A stretch of DNA of 64,000 bases from Haberlea rhodopensis (taxonomy: Eukaryota; Streptophyta; Magnoliopsida; Lamiales; Gesneriaceae), in the NCBI GenBank assembly GCA_907163345.1, contig CAJQUN010000003.1:5202108-5266107 (forward strand). The letters are read 5' to 3'. The number at the start of each line of letters is the position of its first letter. Position 1 is the first letter of the stretch. The notes under the pieces were generated by a model, which saw nothing but the letters and a program-made list of their open reading frames with translations, was not told the origin of the DNA and did not search any database. Of the stretch, positions 32,991-47,900 are shown piece after piece. The position numbers and the translations under genes are program-made.

Positions 32991-35900
32991 ATGGACATTG
33001 ACAGTCCTCAGGACGAGGATGGCCCTGCAATTCTGCAGTTGCGGAAATGGGAATCCTACGAATTTCCATATAATCCTTCAAGTTTTAGAGAAGGTTTTAT
33101 TTCTCCTGCAAGGAAGTTGTTATTGTTGCAGTCATACAATTTTGAAGCACTGCTGGTTCCCCTGGTTAAAGGTAACCTTCTAATCATCATTCCCTGTTTG
33201 GTTATTTCACATGTCACCAAATTATGTATTCATTTGTATTCATTTAGTTATATAAATTTTCATGCAGATCAATCTGTGAATGACAAGGATCCTGAAATCA
33301 CTTCTGATGAAACTTCTTGTAATCCACCTGAATGGAATGTGCCTAGCCTTTCTGGTTCAAATGATTGTCGTTCTTCAGGAGTTAATTTTTCCAGATCTAC
33401 TGATCATTCACATATATGTGATGTAGATTCCGTGGCCTGGGGCCTTTGTGTGGGTACATCTGATCAGCATGAAGAAGCTTCCTTCCAAGAGCTACTTTTT
33501 GTATGTGGAAATCGCGGGGTGGTTGTGCATGCTTTTCCTCAAATTTTTAAATCTCATAAAGTAGTGAAACCTGCACAAGAAGGTGATACTGAACAAGGGA
33601 AGTGGGTTGAGTGGGGACCGTCAACAACCTTGTCTCCCTGTTTGAAGGTTCCAGAAGAGTCCGAACATCATTTCGATGCTCCTAACGCAAGAACAAATGG
33701 TAATTATACAGAATATATGGAGGATAGGCCATCAGCAAGTGTTGCTCAAAAGACTTGGCTACGAACTTTACTAACTAGAGTTGAAACACAAATATCTGGT
33801 GGTGATGTGTGTACCAAGTTCCCGGAAAGAGCATTGTTTCCAGATAATGCAGTTGTTTCCTTTAGGATATTTGATCAGGAATCAAAAGTCTCAGATTTCC
33901 TTTTTAATGATGGTCACATATCTCGAGAGCAATCGAATGGAAATATGATGGGTTTGAATACTGCTCGTGACAAAACAGATACAGATCCAAGTTCTTCCTT
34001 TCCAAAACTTGAGGACGACAGTGCATCTAAATCTAGAGGTGGAAGTGTAAGCAGTTTGTATAAATGTGTCAAAATATTCTCTAGCAGTTCAAGTCATTTA
34101 GTTGGGTTTGTCCTATCCATGGTTAATCCTCCACCCTTTAGTCCTGATTCTATTGAAGAAAATTTTGGTATTTGGATTGCTGTTGCCAGGCTAGTGTACT
34201 GGGGAATACAGTGGGTTTACTCGGTAAGGCTGGATAAATATTCTGAGAGGCACCCATTGGGTGAGTGGGTGGACTTCATTTTTTCTCTTAGATATCTTAT
34301 CTGTCTGAGTAAATCTGGCCTGCTCTCTTTTTACGGTGCCACAGATGGTGTCTTTGTAGCATCTCTTGATGTTGTGACTATTTGCAGATTTGACTGCTGT
34401 CCAAGTTTCCAGAAGCCAAAAAATAATGGTTCTGTTCCTAATGAAAAAGGGCATGATATCTCAGACCCCCGCATTGATAGTCTTGCGGGTAAAAGGAAGT
34501 TTAGGAGGCTCTTGATGTTTCCTTATTCCTCAATGCTGGGTGTAATGGATGAAAGTGGTGTCACCTTTATGTTTTGCACTGATAACCTTATCAAAGTTAA
34601 CTGTTCTTTGGTTGAAAATGTGATCCCTCATCAGGACTATGTTAACCATGAACTTCTAACAGGTTGGGAAGTAGGTGGGGCTGAAATTGGCTACCAAAGA
34701 GCTTTTCATGATATTTCAGCACATCAAGACAAAAATCTACTTCCAGTTCAAAGTAGACGTTTTTACTTTGGTAATTTACGCAGTAACATGCTTTTGAAAA
34801 GTCTAGAAAGTAATATCAAGTGTCGGAGGAGTCATCATGGCCCATATATCCCCACCTCATCTGGTGTAGCCCAGATAATGGATCAGAAGAAGTTACTGGA
34901 TTTTAATTCTGCATCTTGCCTCATAAGAAAAGTTATTCTACCCCCAGTTGGATACAATAAAGATGGTGTGATTTGCTGTTCTTCTTTTGGAATTACTCAT
35001 CTAATTAAGAGAGATGATTGTGAGAAAAAATGGGGTCAAGTTGTGCATGCCAATCTACGTTCAAACTTCGTTGTGAATGATGAGATAAACTATAACAAAC
35101 CAGGTTGGGAGGCCTCTTCTGATGAATCCGTGGGCTGCAGTTTTAATGGTTTTTTATATCTAGTTACAAAAGAAGGCCTTTCAGTTGTTCTTCCTTCAAT
35201 TTCAGTTCCCTCAAATTTCATTCCCATCGGAGTGATTGCTTTTAGGCTATCCAAGTGTGCTAGTAGCATAGATAGTGGAGCTGGTAATCTTTCTGGAATT
35301 ACTAGAATTACAAGACTCCAGCCACCTTGGAAAGTGGAGGTCTTGGATAGAGTTCTTTTATACGAAGGGCCTGAAGTTGCTGAACAGTTATGCCTCGAAA
35401 ATGGTGAGGACCTGTATAGAGTTCTTTATGTTTCTTGGGGTTTTCCTGCATCCTTAATAGAAATAATATATATTACTAAGGAATTTTGGCTCAAATCTTT
35501 TATCAGGAATTTTGGCTCAAATCTTTTATCTTTATTAGTATTTTTTAATCTAAAACTGTTAATTCACATAAAAGTCACTTTTAATCTTTCATTTGATATT
35601 TCACACCCTTAAGACTCCAGTTTTTACGGCTAGTCAATATATTTCTGTGGTTATGTTGTTCAGCTTGATACTAGTTTGCTAATGCTTTTGGTTAAACCCT
35701 AATGTCATCAACCTCCTCCTATTTATTTGAATAGTTGCTTTCTCGTTTTCGTTCTTGGATCTTCATACCATGTTGGTACATGGTTCATTTTGCTTTTTGA
35801 TTTCTTCAAAAGCTTCGCTTGATTTTTACTATCAGGAGACTTGTGGAAGTCAGAAGTATATAAGCATAACTACCATGAATTTGTGGTGTTTTAGATGATA

Positions 35901-38900
35901 AATTTATCCAAGCAATTGACCGATCTCTCTGTATAACTTTGTAGGGCATGCTGTTAATAGACCTGCATTTACATTAGTTTGATGAATGTAACACTCTCGA
36001 TAAGAAGTTTTGGTTTCGAGATAGCATAATGATGATTATTTTAATGCATTTATGGTTTATCATGTTTTTGCCCCACTTGATGAAAGAATTACAGCCTGTT
36101 TGGAAATTTATCTGCGCAAGAAAGTTGATTCACTGATATTCGAAGTCTTTTTGTTATTTATTTTATTCCTGTACTTGCTTCTAATATTATTCTTGTTGAA
36201 ACCGCTAAAGTTTCATGGATTTGTTCGGAAGGAGGAAACATAAAATAAGGATAGGATCATTTAACCAATGGCGTTTGAAATGCTTACAGGGTGGGATTTG
36301 GAGATTTCTCGGATCCGGCGCTTGCAGTTGGCTTTAGACTTACTTAAATTCGATGAAATTGAGAAGTAAGATTTCGCTATTTTGCTGTGGCTCTGTTTGA
36401 TTTAATGCCATAAAAAATGAGCGGGTCAATGTGAAATGTTCTGAAAGTTTAACCTGAATGGGTGTCTTATGCTTTGTGTTTTGCATTTTGTTTGAGAAAC
36501 TATTCAAGAGTTAGAATTTCATATCGAATTATCTAAATTTTATGCTTCTCAATGTGCATTCAGTTCCTTAGAAATGCTTATTGGGGTCAATCTGGCAGAA
36601 GAAGGTATCTTGAGGTTGCTCTTTGCTGCTGTTTATCTGATTTTATCTAAAGCAAGCGTCGATAATGAGGTTTTTGCAGCATCAAGGTATGACTAGTTTG
36701 ATGTTTATCCATTGACATTTATTTTAAATAAACACTAAACATTTTGCTGCTTACAGTTTATGACCCTTGTCGGAGGCTTGTGAAAAGTATAATGCATTTT
36801 TTTCCTGCTGGGTTTCCATTTTGTGTTTTGGCTGTCTCAAAAGATTATTATTGGATTAGATTGGCCGGTGGCATTAAGTTGGCTTCTGCATGTGGATATT
36901 CCGATATTGAAAAGATTTAACCCCTCTTGTTTTTAAGTATTATTTTTTAAATGAATCTTTATATATACAGAGTTGTTCTTTCCTGAATTGTTTCTTTATA
37001 AATACAATATTTACCCACTCCCGGTATTTTCTACTTTTCCAATCATCATAAGTTAATCACTCCATCAAAGTATGCATCATTTGAATCAATTGTAATATTT
37101 CCTAGCTAGAGCACCATTAGAAGTATGAATCCAACAGTATAGTGGTGCCACCATCTTTAGCTTTTCGTAGTGCTATATTTGCAATTTGTTATGGTATATG
37201 AATCATTAACCTTGCATAAGTGGATTACACTACAATAATAAATATGTGCTAGTGGGAGGAATATCCTGGTGAGGCACAATGTAAAAGAGAGCTAGAGATA
37301 GTTGTGGTCATAATTACTATAGACATTGGATGTCTCATTAAGTAGATATCTGTAATGCAAACCATATAGTTGTTAAATGGGTGCATTGTGGGGCTTTATT
37401 TGTTCAAAGAATCTAATAAAATTTCCCTTTCTTGATTTATACATAAACTCAGATAGCACTTCGTTATTTTCCTTAGTTTTTGTTTGGCTATTTGTGGATT
37501 TTGATATGTGTGCTAGAAGCTGTCAGGATAATATAATCTGCCAATCCCTTTTCACTTGAATATGTTGGGGAAAGGCTTTAATTTTTAGTATATCTTTCGT
37601 GCATCATAATATTCTGCAGCTAGGGGAAGGGGATGATAAATTTTGTTTTCAATGTCTTTGCTGCAAGCTGATCATATGTCGACTTTCTGCTTCAAGTTAT
37701 TAGATTATGGTAGATGTTATTTGAAAAAAAAATTGACATTCCTGATTCACGCGTGTGTAATTTAACCTTTGTTGGTTATTTTGTCCAACTGCCGATCATT
37801 TTGAAATCGGTAGATTTCAATCAATGCTTTTTTTTAATCAGGCAAAATAAAAGTAGATTTAAAGAGGAGTACAAGTACCCAAGAGTTGGAAAAAGACAAG
37901 ATAACGCAAAATAAAAGACATTTAACAGTTAGAAGCTAATAAGCGAACATTCGGCTCCCTAGACCAATCTAGAAACGTAATTCTGTCTACTCCTGCTCTT
38001 AATCCACAACCAACTTATATACTTCATTAAATCCAATATGTTTTTTCCCTCGGTGTCTGGTTCTCTGAAAATTATTCTATTCTGTCTAATCAAATCGTCC
38101 ATATCGATGTTAGCCATATTGTTAGCCCATTCATTTCTTCCTCTTCGTTGGCTTTGCAAACCTCTATGTTGGATTAGATGACCAACTGCATCCTTATGGG
38201 TAACCACTTGAATATCCATCCATGAATAGCATTCCATCCATAAAGTGTGGAATATCGAACAATAGAAGAAAAAATGTTGGGTTGTTTCTTCCTCGAACTG
38301 ACACAATGCGCAAAGATCCGAAATTGGTTCTGTCATGATGTTCCTGATCCGCAAGTTCTCATATGTTGGATTTCAATTAATGTGATGCAGGCTTCTATCA
38401 TTGGCCACAAGCTTTGCAACCAGGGTCATTCGTAAATATGGTTTATTGCAGCATAAGAAAGACTCTATAAAGCCAAGATATGTTGGAGGTGGTGAAAGTG
38501 TTTCTATTTCATCATCCTTAACAGACAGAGAACATGACGAAGAGAAATATTCAAGGAGGCTCAAGGAAATGGCAAATTTTTTGGTGGTTATCCGTAATTT
38601 GCAGAGCCTACTAGATTCCAAACTCAAAAGGCCAGGTCAAGGATTGGTAGGTTTCCAGATAAATTTTTCTTATTTTAGAAGAGCATTGTCACAATGGTTA
38701 ATGGATATATTTTAATTGTTCTAGATGGATATTGTGGGGTTGCCAAGTTTGGTTGATGCAGATTTGATTGAGGATGAGTCCAAGGTTCCAGTTGTTTCAG
38801 CAGATGTGTTATTATTGGATAAATCAGCCCGATACGTAACTGCACTTCCTGCTTCAGAAACAGACTTTAGCAAAGCTGATAATCTCGCTCTAATCCCTGT

Positions 38901-41900
38901 GGATAAGGTTGCTGCCGATACTGTTTCAAATTTTCAAAACACTGGTGGTGCAGTCATAAATTCTGAAGGAAGTACTCTTGGAAAAAGAATTTTTCAGTTG
39001 GAAAATCCGAGGGATATGATTGATCGTTGGGAGTTTGATAATTTAGACCTTAAAACTGTCGTCAAAGATGCATTACTTTCTGGCCGCTTGCCATTGGCAG
39101 TGCTCAGATTGCATCTTCGTCATTTGAGAGATTCTGTACCTGGCACAGAATCTCATGATAACTTCAACGATATCCGCACTGTTGGAAGAGCAATTGCGTA
39201 TGATTTATTTTTACAGGTTTGTCAATTCTGGTTCTCTAATAAAAAGATTTACTTTTTCTTTCCTGAGTTATTCGTAACTTTCGACGGATAGGATGAGATA
39301 GGGCTAGCTATGACGACATTACAAAAGCTTGGGGAGGATGTTGAGACTACTCTCAAACAGCTAGTTTTTGGCACTGTTAGAAGATCTCTTCGGGTTCGAA
39401 TTGCTGAAGAGATGAAAAGGTATGAATACCTTGGACCACAAGAGTTGAAGATATTGGAGTTGGCATCGCTTATTGAGGTATGTGAGATGGTTACAAATTA
39501 TATAATTTTTGAAGGTTGCTAGGTTTTTATCAATTTGAAGTTACTTTTTAGCTAATACAACAGTTTTTTTTTTTTTTTTGCAAAAGAGTGTATATCCTTG
39601 CAGTAGCTTCTTTAGGACCCTCACTAGCCGACGGAAAGAGCTCAAGAAAGCAGCTAATGAAGTTGCACCAGGGGAGATAAGTCTGCACCTATTGCATCCA
39701 CTCTTTAGCAATCTTAATATTCAGTGTGGTGAGATTGATGGAGTTGTTTTGGGTTCATGGACTAGTGTTGATGATCGACCCATCGATTCAGAAGTTGATG
39801 GCGATTGCAATTATAGTGCTTACTGGTCTGGTGCTGTAGCATGGTCAGATGCATGGGACCAAAGAGTTACTGATCGAGTAAGTCAGATGTGGTATGCATG
39901 TGTGTTCATTATAGGTCTGTTTTCCTAGGACATGATATGCATGCGTGTCATGCCTTTGTAGTATAAACTTGGTACACACATGCAAAATTTGAAGCCACCA
40001 ATACACAGACACACAAATGCCATTTCATGGGTCGAGCTAACTATGAAGAATATGTGGGGCCTCCTTGGTAGTGCCACTCTATTATGGTCACCATATCCGT
40101 AAGACCTCAACTTCTAGTCTTGTCATTAGTGCATTAATGTCATCATTAGTGTATAGATTTATTACACTAGGAAACTTTTACGATAATTACCTCATATGCA
40201 TAATATGAGTAAATTTTTGACAGAATTTCTCCATAAATTTAGTCTCCAATCAAACACCAATTATTTATACCAACTACATAATGCATCATACATATACTCG
40301 GTTCATTATGCAATTTATCTCTAAATTAAATTGCAAGTAACTCCCAAATGACAAGAGAAATCTCAAACATTTATACATGCATATACACATATTCATAATG
40401 CTCACAAACGAGCTTTGAGTAATGAATATGTACCTACTTACACATACCACTTTACCCCGTGCACATACTGGTACCACGCACTTGGGAGTATCCTAAATCA
40501 ACGGCTCGAACTCATTTCCAGAGCCAATGTCATACCTGCTTCGCCTGTTTCAACAGAAACAGCCCCACACAGGGTGAACATACCAATAACATAATTCTCA
40601 ATATCAACAATTACACGAATGGTAATATGTACGGAATAAATTGCTGCAATTTAAAGAGATACTCCCTGGATACACCAAACTCATATGAAATCTCCTGAGT
40701 TGTTCCTATTCTCACAATATCTAGAATCTTCAACTCCCAAAATCAGTTAAATCATCAACAATGATTTACTGTACTCGCATTCATAATCATTAAGTCTATG
40801 ATAATAAGCAATTTATCACAACAGTAATTTACTGTAATCACATACATTTCAATCATCAATTTACCACATAAATTTCAACATATTAGAGTCTCATCATATC
40901 ACATCGCTCGCTCAATATCGGCGGCACAATAACCATCGCACGCTCACTAACGGCTGCACATTAACCATTGCACGCTCAATAGCGGTGGAACCATAAGTCG
41001 CCGCACGCTCAATAGCGGCATCACAATGATTCTTATCACCATTCATTGGTATAATCCTCAACAATCATGTCAATAAATATAATATTCGATACGTGTACGT
41101 CTCTACGTACTTATTCAAAGGCAACTAGAATATATTATTCATTACACGTAGCAATAGTATACTTACCTATGCTCGTACGTTACCACATACCTTAAGGTCG
41201 ACAACGTGATTTAGACATCCTCGATCACCGGAGGCTCGTACAGTATCTATATTGGAATATTAATTCAATATTATCATCTCATCAATAACCATATCTCATC
41301 AATTACCCTCACAATAACATCATTCATCATATACATTGGCCATGCCTCCTATCATACTCAGTCATGATTTAGCGTACTACTATACCCCAATTTTATCCTA
41401 CATTCATTTGAGTTATCAGTTGATTGAGTAGTACGTATATTCCTAAGGTTCAATTCAAACAACCTTATTTCATTGTTAACAATTCATAACCATTATCAAA
41501 ATCAAAATCAACTACAAAACATCATATCTCAATTTCCAAATTTTTCAAAAAAAAAAAAAAAGCCCAGAGATTGATCGCTCTTGAAGTGGCGATCGATCGC
41601 TTGCGGGCAAAGTAACATTTTGCCAAATTTTGCTTCCAGCAATCGATCGCTCCATAACCAGCGATCGATCGCTGGCACTGTTCATCGTCCAAAACTTTAT
41701 TTTTCATCGGGCGGTCGATCGTTATACACATAGAGATCGATTACTAGGCTCTGTTTCAGCGAGAAACTTTCATTTTCATGCATCTATCATTTCAACACCC
41801 ACACCACATCATATAATTCACATAGTTCTATCACAATACACCTAAATATCATTATTCTCAACATTTAAACTCATTTCAAGTTTCCCCACCCAAAATCAAT

Positions 41901-44900
41901 TAAACATTTATAAACCAAATCATCAATAACCAAAATTAGTACACATAACTTGGAAACTTTAACTTCTTACCTCTTTTAATCTTCCAAACCAAGCTTTTAT
42001 AAGCAAGTTCCAAGCAAAACCAAGCTTTCTACAAGATTTTAGTTAAAAGAATGAAGAGGGAAGGGTTGGGGGTTTGTCGAGATTTGTGGGTGAAAAGTGG
42101 TGTTGGTATGTATTTTTAATGGAGTTGGCTCTCAATGCCTTAAATAAATTCCCCAACACATTTCAAGTCATGCTTTCACTTAACATCTCCTTACTACATC
42201 TCCTTACTACACAATTATACACCAACATGCCTTCCTAAAATCATGTCATCAATTCCACAATTAAATTCTTCTACAATTAAATTCTTGTAACATAAAACTC
42301 AATCTTATATTAATTTACATAATCCAACTACACTCGGTTTATTTCCAAAACCGAGCCCCATCAAATCCTCTACTTATCTCATCATTACCATGTTTAATTC
42401 AATAATGAACACAATTCATTTCCGGGTATCACAATATCTCCAATGTCCCACTTGAATATATGAAGTTGCTCTATTAAACCCACTAGTCTGAGTGCCATTT
42501 TGCATTTTATTTCATATCATGTCTCCTTGACTCGTACCAAATAGAATTGTAGACTTCGTTCTTTTCCTTACGGTATCTGTTATTTTATGAAGGATGGATT
42601 AGAAACATGATGTAAATAATTTTATTTATACTGGTCATCCATTTGTGAAACCATTTGCGATCTTACATTCTATTACTTGCCAAAGTATTCTGTGAAATCA
42701 GTGCTGCACATTGCTCCTTTTATAAAATCTGAGGTAAATTTTTCGAGGAAAATTTTAACTTAATTTTTCATTTTTCTTCTTGTGCAGGTATTCCTGGATC
42801 AACCTCTTCTAATGGGTGTGAATGTATTGTGGGAATCACAACTTGAATACCATGCATGTCACAATGACTGGTCCGAAGTTTCTAAGCTACTAGAAGTAAT
42901 TCCTTCATATGCACTCTGCAATGGAAGACTTAGCATTAGGTTGGATGGTATTCATTCATCTTCAGACATTGAGTATGGAGGGAATGTTCCTAGATATCAT
43001 AATTTTACAAATGAGCTTGAAGAGCTAGATATTGTGTGTATGAATGTTCCGAACATCCGACTTTTCAGGTTTTCTGAAAGTACCATGTGCTCAGAGAGTT
43101 TGAGAATGCTTATGGAACCACAACTCGCAAAAAATAATATCTTTTTAAATGATTATTGTCATGGTACTGAAGAAATTGTGCCTTTGCTGGCGCTGTCGGG
43201 ATTTATATTTAGGGTGCATGACAAGTCATTGCTGGATGACCCCATTGAGTGCTCATCGGAGAATCTGCTAGTTATTGATGATGTATCAGTTAATCCAGAT
43301 ACCATTCTAGCATTGCATAAAGTTGTTATACACTTCTGCGCGCAGTATAACTTGCTGAATTTTCTGGACATTTACCTTGACCATCACAATCTGGCAGTAG
43401 ATAATGAATCTCTTTCCCTTTTACAGGATGCAGCTGTAAGTAAATTTATGATATGTTCAAAACATTTTTCTCCAGGTTTTAGAAGTGTATATATATTTTA
43501 CAATTCAATGCATATTTTTTCCGAGACTTTTGAGGGTAATACGATGCTTATAAAATTTGAGAATTTTTTAGAGTTATTCTTACCACATGTTTCTTCAGGG
43601 TGATAATGAGTGGGCGAGGTGGTTGCTTTTGCTGAGGGTTAAGGGGAAAGAATATGATGGATCATTTTCTAATGCCCGTGCAGTTGCTTTGCGTAATTTA
43701 GTTCCTGGGAGTAAGCTTAGCATTCTGGAGATTGATGACATCATACATACTGTTGATGACATAGCAGAAGGAGCTGGGGAAATGGCAGCTTTAGCCACAT
43801 TGATGTTTGCTCCTATTCCTCTACAAGAATGCCTTAGTAGTGGCAGTGTTAATAGACATTATAGCTCAGCTCAATGCACCTTGGAAAACCTTAGACCAGC
43901 CCTGCAACGATTCCCTACATTGTGGATCAAAATCATGGCAGTATGTTTTGGACAAGAACCCAGTTGCAGCAATTTGGCTATTAGGACACAAGGTGAGTTG
44001 TTATGTTTGCTGCCCCATCTGTTACATGTATATACTATTGAATCTCACTCACATCTCATTTATCTCATCAATTTTTTGGGAATATTGTGTCAGGGTATTC
44101 TGATTTGTTTGAGTACTTGAAATGGCGGGAAGGTGTTTTCTCCTCTTCTGGACGTGATACTTCAATTTTACAGATGATTCCATGTTGGTTTCCAAAGTCT
44201 GTTCGGAGATTGATTCAGTTATATGTGCAGGTTGCTTCGTATATCGACTTGATTATATGTGCTTCATACTAAGAATTGTGTTATCTGTATCGGGATCTAA
44301 TATTTTAAGGTGTTTTTATTATAGAATTTGTTTAAGTATTTGTTTGTGATGTTAATATGAATAAATGATAAAAAAAAAACATTCTAAATGCATTTCTAAT
44401 TTTTCTCATCCAAATGTTCTTTTTATCTCAACAGGGGCAAATTGGCTGGCACACACTAGCTGACTCCGAGAATGGTGAACTTTCTATGCTGAGAGACGTC
44501 TATTATGTTGTAAATTCCAGTGGGCATGCTCAGATTAATGCCGTGTCTTGGGAAGCTGCTGTCCAAAAACATATTGAGGAGGAACTCTATGTATCTTCTT
44601 TGGAGGTTTTGATCTCTTTAATTCTTAAAATCCTTACTTTTGCATGTAACGAACATTCTTAGACGTTCAAATTCTCCAAGTTGACTCTCGGAAACAAATT
44701 GCAAATTTGATAATCAGGATTTAATTTTGAGGATTACTCCTTTCCAGAAGAAAGCAGCAATCAGGAAACTATGAATCCTGTTTCACAAACTCATCCAACT
44801 TTATGCACCCCCAACCACCCGCCACCCAACCCCCCCGCCCCCGCCCCACCCCCAATGGAGCTTCTTCCATTGTTACATGATATTCTATTTTTCTGCTTTG

Positions 44901-47900
44901 CCTTCAGGGAACTGGTGTCGGACTTGAACACCATTTGCATCGTGGGCATGCATTGGCAGCTTTGAATCATGTTATTTCTTCAAGGGTCTACAAGCTGAAA
45001 TCTGACAGTAAGGAGGAGGGAAAATATAGCCAACTGAATGTCCAATCTGACGTGCAAACCCTGCTTGGACCTTTAACTAGGAGCGAGGAGTCTCTGCTCT
45101 CATCTGTAAGAATGTAGTCTTTAAATCATGAAGAGAGAAAATGGTTTAGATAAATGGCATCTAGAGAATCAGAAAGTGTATTACTTCCGTGTTTATTTTT
45201 CTTGCTATGGTAGAGTGTGAAACCTTGATTAGTTTCTGCAGCAGTGCGTGAAAAGTAATCTGCCTATCCTATTGAAAAGTCCTGTTTTTCTTTGATTGCA
45301 TACCATCTCCATGTTTCTCATTTCCTTTACTGTGGTGTGTAAATGTTGCTGTGCATAGACTTCTGATTATGTGACAACCATTTTGTACTTCTGTATTTGC
45401 ATGAAGCTGGAACTGGGTTAGGATGATGTGTTTTCAATATGGAATAAAACTCACATGTCATCAAGATTCAAGATTCTAAACTTTATCGAATCTAGATGTG
45501 ATACATTGAATTTTTATTCACTGAGATCGTTGTAAAGTATTGCATGATTACTAACTATCAAAGGGCCTCACAAGATGTGCTGACTGTAGATATCAAAATA
45601 ACATAATCATTCACTTCATGAGGGTGTTACCAAGGAAGATTGTATTGTTACCTGGGAAGTACCAACACATTTTCCTTGAGATGTTGAATAACATAGATGG
45701 ACTAGAATGTTTGAAACCTGTGGAAACTGATGTTTACAATATGGCGTGAGCGAATTGAGGATAGCTTAAACTACAATAAACACGAAAACCTCAGGAAAAA
45801 TCTAGAGGAAGAACCATATAAAGGTGAAATAACGATAATGAAAAGCCAAATGTTGATAGATGCAAACAAAGGACTGCAAATTCTTTCGTCCAAGAAAATT
45901 AGCCTAAAAAGTTCTTTCGTCCAAGAAAATTAGCTGACGAATTATGAATATAGCAAGATCAATTGCTGGATTATGGTACATTATTGAAAATCTTTGGTGT
46001 TGTGATATTTGAGCATCTCTCTTTGATTTTACATTTCCAAAATGTTCCGAACTTTTTTTAAGAAAAAATTACGTTCTTATTTAAATTCTATGGTCTGATC
46101 GAAGCTTCTCAAATTTGGAGACTTTTGTGAAGTTATTAATAGGTTTTGATTGCCATCCCATCCTCATATCTTTGCTTTCTGATGTTAGGTGATACCTCTT
46201 GCCATTGCACATTATGATGACACTGTATTGGTGGCATCATGCGCTTTTCTTTTGGAGCTCTGTGGTTTATCTGCTACTATGATGCGAATAGATGTTGCTG
46301 CTTTGAGAAGAATATCTTCTTTCTACAAGTCCTCTGAAAACAATCAATATAAACAATTATCACCGAAGGTTTCTGTTTTTTATCCATCGTCGCATGAGAT
46401 TGATTTAACAGAAACTCTTGCGCGAGCATTAGCTGATGATTATCTGCGTGAGTGTTCTAGTAACATGACCCAGGAAGGTGACATAAACCATAGCACTTGC
46501 AATCAACCATCACGAGTTCTCCTGCTCGTTCTGCAGCATTTGGAAAGAGCAAGTCTTCCGTCGGCATCCATGGGTATGACCTGTGGGTGTTGGTTGTCCA
46601 GTGGAAATGGAGATGGAGCTGATTTAAGGTCTCAGCAGAAAGCTTCCAGCCAATTCTGGAAATTGGTTACTGTTTTTTGTCGGATGCATAATATTCCATT
46701 GAGCACCACATACCTTGCTGTATTAGCAAGAGATAATGATTGGGTACGCTTTTTTTTTTTTAAATAATGCATGAGTACATATTTTGAAGTCTAAGAGGAA
46801 GTTGTGTTTGTCCCCACTTGCCAAATTAGGTTGGGTTTTTGTCAGAAGCTCAAGTTGGAAAATATCCCTTTGAAACAGTAATCCAAGTGGTAAGCTTCAA
46901 ACTCTTTGAAAAATGATTCGTATAAATGTTTGTCCAACCATGGAGTACTTATTTCTTTGTTTTTAATATACACTCAATTCCATTCATATATGTGTTGTCT
47001 GCCTTGCGCAGGCGTCTTCAGAATTCAGTGACCCCCGTTTAAAGATTCACCTATTAACAGTATTGAAGAGCATGCACTCTAGGAAAAAACTTACTTCTGC
47101 ATCAAAATTTGGTTCTGCAGAAAGTAGTGATACTTTCTTGCCAGATGAAAACCATTACATACATGTTGAATTATTTGGAATTATTGCGGAATGTGAAAAA
47201 AAAGAAAGACCTGGAGATGCCCTTCTCCTGAAAGCAAAGAACTTGAGCTGGTCAATTTTGGCTATGATTGCATCTTGCTTTCCTGAAGTTTCTCCATTGT
47301 CATGCCTTATAGTCTGGCTGGAAATAACTGCAGCAAGGTTGTGAATACCTTCCTTAATTATCAGCATATTAATCAGAACTACCTATTATTTTCAAGCATT
47401 TTCCAGAAACTAGCCTTTGTATGTCAAGAACATAGTGTTGTAATTTTCCTCTGTAAATCTATGGTTCTTTGCCGAACATTTCTTTTTCTTTCCTTTTTTC
47501 TTTTAATTAGAAGAGGAGTAAAATGCCAATTTCCTTCTTGTCAGGGAGACTTCAGCTATCAAAGTGAATGACATTGCGTCCCAAATCGCAAAAAATGTTG
47601 AAGCTGCGGTGGAGACTACAAATTCCCTTCCGGCTAATTCTAGAACTGTAACCTTTCATTATAATCGAAGAAACTCAAAACGCAGGCGTCTTGTGGAACC
47701 CATTCCAGTGAATTCTTTGACCTTGAAAGCATCCAAAATTGCTGAAGGTTTTGGTATGATAAACGATCAAAGTATTGTTGGTGAAGCAGAAACAGATAAA
47801 CAGACAGATGAAGATACCAATTTTTCAAATGACTCTGATGATGTGGCTACATCCTTGTCCAGAATGGTTGCTGTGCTCTGTGAACAGCATCTGTTTCTTC

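Noticed and set aside
33172..33267. Continuous frame through the first spatacsin intron
   Set aside because: The 96-bp stretch is hydrophobic filler bounded by AAAG|GTAACC and CATGCAG|ATC; it is a short stop-free intron, not coding.
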